In this document: in pieces, positions 57,690 to 64,000 of the stretch
Layout: each line of letters opens with the position of its first letter
Position numbering within the stretch: position 1 is the stretch's first letter
NCBI RefSeq assembly: GCF_002575655.3
Contig: NC_053041.3
Location: 376,943,054 to 377,007,053, forward strand
DNA from: Aegilops tauschii subsp. strangulata
Taxonomy: Eukaryota; Streptophyta; Magnoliopsida; Poales; Poaceae
Length of the DNA: 64,000 nt
Reading direction: 5' to 3'
Program-made: the position numbers and the translations under genes
The notes under the pieces: generated by a model
Databases searched by the model: none
Told to the model about the DNA's origin: nothing
The model's input: the letters and a program-made list of their open reading frames with translations, nothing else

Positions 57690-58080
57690 AACGACCCCGT
57701 GGTGGAGAGAGAGGGCACCAACCATCGGGCTAGCCTCAGCTTGTGGTACTCAGTCACACAAACTTTCTTATAGATATTCCTCTGTTTATCTAAAACCAAA
57801 AAAACTCAGTCACACAAACTTTCTTATAGATATTCCTCTGTTTATCTAAAACCAAAAAATATATGGCAGACCGGGGGGTCGATCCCACGACCTCGTGGTG
57901 CAGAGGGAGGGCACCAACCATCGGGCTAGCCTCAGCTTGTGGTACTAATTCACACAAAATTTCTTCTAGATAGTCCTCTGTTTATCTAAAACCAAAAAAT
58001 ATATGGTGCAGCGGGGATTCGAACCCGCGCCCTTCTACATACAACCAACGAGGCTTACCACCAGACCACAACTCAACTTG
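57690..58080 (-). repeat. tRNA-like modules with A/B-box motifs and a 56-bp duplication
   Basis: On the minus strand 58003-58075 has a perfect B-box GGTTCGAATCC (58015-58025) and an A-box-like TGGTCTGGTGG (58058-58068), 32 nt apart. The segment 57863-57945 has a related GGGATCGACCCC and TAGCCCGATGGTTGG arrangement, and 57700-57745 repeats part of it. They are separated by copies of a 56-bp unit (57749-57804, 57805-57860, and a diverged third copy near 57945-58002). No acceptor stem pairs, so these are not functional tRNAs. Confidence 0.6.
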
Positions 58081-58849
58081 TGTCAAACTACCGAACCGGC
58101 TCCTTTTAAACTGAAAATGCCTTGCTGGGTTTGGGCCTCAGTTCGACAAGGCCATATTTTTTTTCTTTTTATGTGACGACTGGACAACAACCCATAGGCC
58201 TATAGAATATGCATGTGTGGAAAATACCGGCTTCGAACAACTTTGAGTCCATATAAATAAAGGGAGTTCAAATTTTAATCAAGCATTTAAAAATGTTTAA
58301 ATGTGTATAGAAAAATGATGACCATGTATTCAATAAATATTAATCTTCTATATGAAATTTTTAATAAAGCATTTGAAAATGTTAAAATGTATATAAAAAG
58401 GTTGACCATGTATTAAATAATAGCTAATCGTGTACATAAAAAATGTTAATCAAGCATTTGGCAATGTTAAAATGTGTATAATTTGTGACCATGCATTCAA
58501 AAATAATTATCTTGTATTTAAAAAATGCTAACCAAGCATTTGAAGAAATGTTTAAAATGTGTATAAAAATGTCGAACAAGTATGAAATAACATTCAAATT
58601 TATTTAAAAAAATTTAAACATGTATTAGAAAAATGTTCTTGACGTATACGAAAAAGGAACAATGAAACCAAAAGAAAGAGAGAAAACGCTAAAAATATTG
58701 AAAACCAAAAAAAAGTAATAAACAAAATGGAAGAAAAAATGAAACAAAACAGAAAATGTAAAACTAGTGCAAAATAATGGAAACAAAGAATAAGAAGTAA
58801 TCGTTGAATACCAAGAAAGAAAGAAAAATAAACAAGGAAAAAATGAAAA
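58081..58849. other. AT-rich spacer
   Basis: This is AT-rich DNA with degenerate short repeats of an AATGTTAAAATGTGTATA type between about 58290 and 58600. I see no gene. Confidence 0.5.
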
Positions 58850-61800
58850 TGAAAACTTCCTTCGTCAAAATTGTTTGAAATTCCAAGTTGAGATGCAACC
58901 ATTTAGTAAATTGTACATAAAATGTGTTCTGATATATTTTTAAAATGGAGTGGTCCAATTTTGCCATGAATCTTCACACATGATAGCTCATTTTTCCGAG
59001 ACCACTTTTTTAAACGAATTGTCGTATTATAAGTTTATTATTTTCTCTTGGTAACTTGGTCACATGTAATGACGCAATGCGAAGGTTTTCCAATTTTTTA
59101 TTTTTTTTGAATTTTTTATGCCCTTTTCAAAATGCGGTCAAAACGGCGGGAATGACCGTTCCTATCTAGTGGTTGAATCCTGGATTTTTTTGGTGTTTCT
59201 CTGATTAAATAGATACTTATGTATCTAAAAATGATTTTTAAAAAAAATAAAGAGCAAACTATGAGGCAGCTAAGTTCAAATTTGACCCACTTCTAGCTGA
59301 ATCGGCGGAAATTTGTCTTTTTCACCAGAGGTGGATCAAAAAATTTGACACCCAACCATTTGGTCAATTGTGCATTAAACACGGCCTAGTATTTTATGAA
59401 ATAGATTTCGTCCAATTTTGCAACAAATATATGGTAGGTCCTTCACAAAAAAAACTCATTTCGGGCACTCGAAAAATGGAAAATGAATTTTCCGTGAAAA
59501 GAAAATCAAAACTCCCTTAGGAAACATTGTTTGGAATTCCAAGATGCACCCTTGTGCACAATATGAGATCATTTGAACAAACTATGCCATGAATGTGGCC
59601 ATAAGATTGATCATTTGGTTTGAAAGCCATGAATCTTCACGCAAGATAGCTCATTTCTGAGAACACTTTTTCTAAAATAATTACCGTATTATAAGTTTGT
59701 TATTTTTCCTGGCAACTTGCTCACATATAATGCCACAATGCGAAGGTTTCCCAATTTTTTAATTTTTTATGCCCATTTCAAAATGCGGTCAAAACGGCGG
59801 GAATGACCGTTCCTAGCTAGTGATTGAATCTTGGATTTTTTTGGTGTTTCTCTTATTAAATAGATACTTATGTACCTAGAAATGATTGTTGTAAAAAATG
59901 AAAAGCAAACTATGAGGCAGCTGCAGTTCAAATTTGACCCGCTTTCAACTGAATCGGTGGAAATTTGTCTTTTTCACCAGAGGTGGATCAAAACTTTTGA
60001 CACCCAACCATTTGGTCAATTGTGCATTAAACATGGCCTAGTATTTTATAAAATTGATCCGTTCCAATTTTGCAAGAAATATATGGTAGGTCCTTCACAA
60101 AAAAAACTCATTTCGGGCACTCAAAAAATGGAAAATGAATTTTCCGTGAAAAGAAAATGAAAACTCCCTTAGGCAACATTGTTTGGAATTCCAATATGCA
60201 CCCTTGTGCACAATATGAGATCATTTGAACAAACTATGCCATGAATGTGGCCATAAGATTGATCATTTGGTTTGAAAGCAGTGAATCTTCACGCATGATA
60301 GCTCATTTCTGAGAACACTTTTTTAAAATAATTATCGTATTACAAGTTTGTTATATTTCCTGGCAACTTGGTCATATATAATGACACAACGCAAAGTTTT
60401 CCAATTTATTGATTTTTTTAAATCTTTCATGCCCGTTTCAAAATGCGGTCAAAACGGTGGGCATGACCGTTCCTAGCTAGTGGAAGAATCTTGCAAACTT
60501 TGGTGTTTCTCTGATTAAATCGATACTTTTGTACCTAAAAATGATTTTTTGGAAAAATAAAGAGCAAACTATAAGGCAACTACAGTTCAAATTTGACTCG
60601 ATTCCCCCTGAATCGGCGGAAATTTGTCTTTTTCACCAGAGGTGGATCAAAATTTTTGACACCCAACCATGTGGTACATTGTGCATTAAGTATGTCCTAG
60701 TATTTTATGAAATTAATTTGGTCCAATTTTGCAACAATTATTTGGTAGGTTCTTCATGAAAAAACCTCATTTTGGACACTAGGAAAATTGAAAATGATTT
60801 TTTCGTCCAAAGAAAATGAAAACTTCCTTAGGTAAAATTGTTTGCCATTCCAATATGCACCCTTGTGCACAATATGAGATCATTTGAAGAAACTATTCCA
60901 TGATTGTGGCCATGAAATTGATCTGTTGGCTTGAAAGCCATGAATCATCACACATGATAGATCATTTCTAAGAACACTTTTAAAAAAGAATTGCCGTATT
61001 ATAAGTTTATTATTTTTCCTGATAACTTGCGCACATATAATGACACAATGCGAAGGTTTTCCAATTTTTTGATTTTTTTGCATTTTTTATGCCCGTTTCA
61101 AAATACGGCCAAAACGACGGCCTTGACCGTTCCTAGCTAGTGGTGGAATCTTGGAAAACATTTGGTGTTTCTCTGATTAAATAGATACTTATGTACCTAT
61201 AAAAGATTTTTGGAAAAAATAAAGAGCGAACTATGAGGCAGCTGCACTTCAAATTTGACCCTCCTACTGAATTGGCAAAAATTTGTGTTTTGCACTAGAG
61301 GTCAATACTTCTTACACCAAACCATTTGGTCAATTGTGCATTAAACATGGCCTAATATTTTATAAAATTGATTTAGTCCAATTTTGCAACAAATATATTG
61401 TAGGTCCTTCACAAAAAAACTCATTTTGGGCATTCAGAAAATGGAAAATGAATTTTTCGTTCAAAGAAAATGAAAACTCCCTTAGGCAATATTGTTTGCC
61501 ATTCCAAGATGCACCCTCATGCACAATATGAGATAATTTGAACAAACTATGCCATGAATGTGGCCATAAGATTGATCATTTGGCTTGAAAGCCATTGATC
61601 TCCACACATGATAGCTCATCTTTTAGAACATTTTTTTAAAATAATTGCTGTATTACAAGTTTATTATTTTTCCTGGTAACTTGGCCACATATAATTACAC
61701 AATGGGGAGGTTTTTTTTTAATTTTTTTTGAATTTTTCATGCCCGTTTCAAAATGCGGTCAAAACGGCGGGCATGACCGTTGCTAGCTAGTGGGTGAATC

Positions 61801-62118
61801 ATGGAAAACTTTTGATGTTTCTCTAATTAAATAGATACTTATGTACCTAGAAATTATTTTTGGAAAAAATAAAGAGCAAACTGTGAGGCAGCTGCAGTTC
61901 AAATTTGACCCGCTTCCTACTAAAACGACAGAATTTTGTCTTTTTCACCAGAGGTGTATAAAAACTTTTGACAACCAACCATTTTGTCAATTATACATTA
62001 AATATGGCCTAATATATTATAAAAATGATATGGTCCCATTTTGCAACAAATATATGGTAGGTCATTTACAAAAAAAGACTCATTTTGGGCACTCGAAAAA
62101 TAGAAAATGGATTTTTCG
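58850..62118 (+). repeat. Tandem repeat of about 655 bp, about five units
   Basis: The core CAAAATGCGGTCAAAACGG, or a close variant, occurs at 59128, 59779, 60439, 61099 and 61749, giving periods of 651, 660, 660 and 650 bp. Each unit then carries GATACTTATGTACCTA, a TTTGTCTTTTTCACCAGAGG stretch, TTTGGTCAATTGTGCATTAA and CATGAATGTGGCCATAAG. The first unit lacks its left third, and the last stops abruptly at 62118. Parts stay open in the same frame in several units (59870-60160, 60529-60759, 61841-62128), so the unit may derive from an exon. Confidence 0.9.
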
Positions 62119-62652
62119 ACCAATTTAGATGGTCATAACGTCGTACTGTATTCTGATTGGTCTGTGGACGTCTTACGCGTATCATGCATCGAACACCATC
62201 GGATGATCGTGGATCCAACGGCAGTCCTCAGCCCTTCCACCCCATCCCCGAAACCCTAGCTCTGCCGTGTGGTCATTTTGCATCCACCCCCGCCTCCTTT
62301 CTTTCCCTCGCTCTCTTCTCCTCCTTTCCCCTTCCAGATCCGCCGAGCTCCTCTCGATCCCCTTCCACCAGCCCCTCCCACTCCAGCCGCCGCTGCCCCC
62401 ATTCTCTCCAAATCCAATCCAAGTCCCCCTCGTCCACCGCCCCCTTCCTCCCGTCACCACACCAACCTCGCCGCCGGCCTCACTCTCTTCTCCGCCCCAC
62501 CCCTGGTCCTCCCACCACCTGAGCGCGCCACCCACCGCGTCCACAGAGAACTCCTCGCCCTCCGCGTGCCCTCGTCGGCTCGGTGAACCAAATGAACCAT
62601 GGGGAATCTGCCGCCTTCCTTTTTCCTCCTGGAGACTGCCGTGGACCTGCGG
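62119..62652 (+). promoter_or_regulatory. Promoter/5' leader-like DNA of a captured gene
   Basis: After the satellite the composition turns GC-rich. GAAACCCTAGC (62250-62260) resembles a plant telo-box, and the following stretch is pyrimidine-rich (CTCTCTTCTCCTCC), as in plant 5' leaders. A short open frame begins near 62267 but shows no motif before 62653. It may come from a different gene than the phosphatase piece. Confidence 0.35.
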
Positions 62653-62998
62653 TGCGCGAGCTGGAGGATGGCGGGGGAGGCCAACAACCTACCGCTCCGA
62701 CCTTGACCTCGTCGCACAGGAGGCCTCCGCCTACGCCCGCGCCGCCGCCGCCATCGGGGCCGCCGCCGGCACCTGGTCTTCGACGTCGACGAGATGCTGC
62801 TCTCCAACCTCCCATACTACACGCAACATGGATATGGGTGAGCAACCCACGCTTGGCACATTCCGAGATCGCGGGCCGGGAGGCTCAATTCGTCGAGTGA
62901 GCTTGCCATTAACACGTAGGGTTAATTTGCTGTTCAATTGCAGGCTTGAGCTGTTCGACCACCGGGAGTTCGACCGGTGGGTGGAGACGGGAGTTTGA
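62653..62998 (+). pseudogene. Acid phosphatase (HAD class IIIB / vegetative storage protein type) gene fragment
   Basis: Exon 1 has CASWRMAGEANNL (62653 on), then, after an apparent deletion, YRSDLDLVAQEASAYARAAA. After a one-base loss near 62776 it reads VFDVDEMLLSNLPYYTQHGY. An in-phase 106-nt GT...AG intron (62838-62943) joins exon 2, GLELFDHREFDRWVETG, then Val and a stop at 62996-62998. In plant acid phosphatases of this family motif I is DxDxT, where the first Asp is the nucleophile; here the Thr is Met. The remaining two-thirds of the enzyme is absent. It is a broken, possibly transposon-captured fragment. Confidence 0.75.
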
Positions 62999-64000
62999 CC
63001 ACCGCCTTCATTCCCCTCCTTCGTGTATGCCATGCGCACCAGGTGGTCGACGAAATTCATGCCGTGTCGAAGTTGCGTAGCAGGTGTGTACTGATTGAAG
63101 GGAATCAAATAGCCGTGTGCTGCCTGAACTTCAGTGTGTATATTATGTGTTTTCCCTTAGCTCTGATCTGGTGCTTGGGTTGATTTACTTTTATGTGATG
63201 TCATTCCTATCTAATGCAGGTTTTTTACTCCAGCGATTCTTTTCCTCGAATCAAATGGTCACAAGGTTCATATTTTGGTCATGTCTCTGGGTAAGATTGC
63301 CGCTACCTGTGGTCATGTATGTCTCTGTTCTTTGTCCATCTTTCTATATGTCCAGGAGCGGTCATGTCTTCATCCATTTGCTTGACCAAAGTATAACATA
63401 TGCATAGACATGACTATTTCTGTACTTTGAATATTTAAGCTTCTGCCTAGCTTACCAAAATTATGTATACAGAGCTGCACGTTTTAACACTAGAAATCAG
63501 TTTCTCTAGCATATATAATAGAAATACAGAAGTGCTTCTTTGCATATTAGAGCTGTGCTTGGCTAATTTTTCCATGTGATGACTACCACTTTTACAAGTA
63601 ACGCTGATGGTTTCGGAGATACTCGTAAAGAAGAATTATACAATGCATGTGCTACTCTTAAGGTACTTGGGGTCCTTCACTTCTCCATAGTAGATTGTTT
63701 CCAGCCTTTGAACTCCTAGGAGATTTTAACACAAGTTGTAACAGATGCTGCCCTGCTAAAGGAGGATGAGGATGAGGGGCGCACCTAGCCGCCGGCCCTG
63801 CTCTGCTCGAGGAGCAGGGGCATGAGAGGCCTTTTGCTCTGCCTCTAGTGCGACCAAGAGGTCCTGCCCGAGATCAAGCACGGCCACGATGACCCACCAC
63901 GGCAGGTAGCACTCCCATCTCCCTGCCCCTCTTTCTCTGCTTACTAATGCCGCTAAATTAAGGAATGTTTTATGCAAATCCTGGTTGTGTCAAGGAATTC
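62999..64000. other. Unassigned DNA to the window end
   Basis: I see no recognisable coding motif. A GC-rich patch at 63760-63910 could be an exon-like relic (frame around GACCAAGAGGTCCTGCCCGA followed by GGCAG|GTAGC), but this is not enough to call a gene. Confidence 0.35.

Larger units (their letters stand above)
57280..64000 (+). mobile_element. CACTA-type DNA transposon, left end and partial body
   Basis: CACTACAAGAAATATGTCAA at 57280 is a typical CACTA terminal inverted repeat. It is followed by dense subterminal motifs (TGGTCGTAAAT, AAGACCAATTGGTC, GACCATTTTGGTC) to about 57510. The right terminus (TTCTTGTAGTG) is not in the window, so the extent is uncertain. A similar GACCAATTTAGATGGTCATAA at 62119-62139 could mark subterminal DNA of the other side or an internal repeat. 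No transposase was found. Confidence 0.6.

Noticed and set aside
58003..58075. Candidate functional tRNA gene on the minus strand
   Set aside because: Good A and B boxes, but the acceptor stem does not pair and the T-arm carries an extra base.
58850..62118. CRISPR-like or centromeric satellite reading of the repeat array
   Set aside because: The units are about 655 bp and contiguous without spacers. Eukaryotic transposon context; five units are too few to call a centromeric satellite.
62267..62998. A single 243-codon protein-coding gene
   Set aside because: The frame is out of register with the phosphatase motif DVDE. The recognisable exons use other frames and a spliced intron, so the long frame is an artefact of GC-rich composition.
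63995..64000. GAATTC at the last six bases as a clone boundary
   Set aside because: The window length is a round number, so the EcoRI site at the edge is most likely coincidence.

Overview
This 64 kb window looks like repeat-dense intergenic DNA from a large grass genome, most likely Triticeae (wheat, Aegilops, rye or barley). The reasons are a BARE/WIS/Angela-type Copia LTR, Gypsy LTRs beginning TGATACGTCTCC, a CACTA-type terminus, and no intact host gene. Almost every base belongs to a transposable element, often nested and often with recognisable target-site duplications (TSDs). I name families only at the level the sequence supports.

Region by region. 1-23798 is a tandem array of one Ty1/Copia retrotransposon: five LTRs (about 970-990 bp) alternate with four complete internal regions and one partial one, with a period near 5.48 kb. 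Only the third complete unit keeps an uninterrupted gag-pol frame; the others are broken by different point lesions. The array has no tRNA-type primer-binding site. Instead, the bases just inside each LTR are perfectly complementary over 14 nt to a segment inside the LTR, which suggests self-priming. 23799-25006 is unassigned DNA ending in a Helitron-like 3' terminus. 25007-29476 is the 3' part of a Gypsy element with an LTR. 29676-38204 is a complete but coding-dead BARE/Angela-like Copia with TSD CCATG.

39041-55691 is a minus-strand Tat-type Gypsy element (TSD TTGCC). It carries gag-protease, RT, RNase H, a second RNase H, integrase, and a sense-strand B3-like ORF lying antisense to the element. 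Two elements are nested in it: an internally deleted Gypsy (40441-45090, TSD GGAGC) and a gag-protease-only LTR element (46781-50371, TSD CTGCT). The Tat element sits in DNA rich in short CACACAG-type and AACGTTT-type repeats, next to a two-exon B3-domain pseudogene on the minus strand (56136-56660).

57280 to the window end begins with a CACTA terminus. It then holds tRNA-like modules, a five-unit satellite of about 655 bp (58850-62118), and a broken acid phosphatase (HAD class IIIB) gene fragment with promoter-like DNA upstream (62119-62998). No opposite CACTA terminus is seen, so the transposon may run past the window.

How the parts relate: the TSDs give a partial insertion order. The B3-pseudogene/repeat DNA is oldest; the Tat element and the 8.5 kb Copia landed in it; two further elements then landed inside the Tat element. 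The Copia array is a separate expansion best explained by unequal exchange between LTRs. There is no operon-like cooperation between genes here. The working parts are retrotransposon polyproteins, of which one Copia gag-pol copy is the only one that appears intact.
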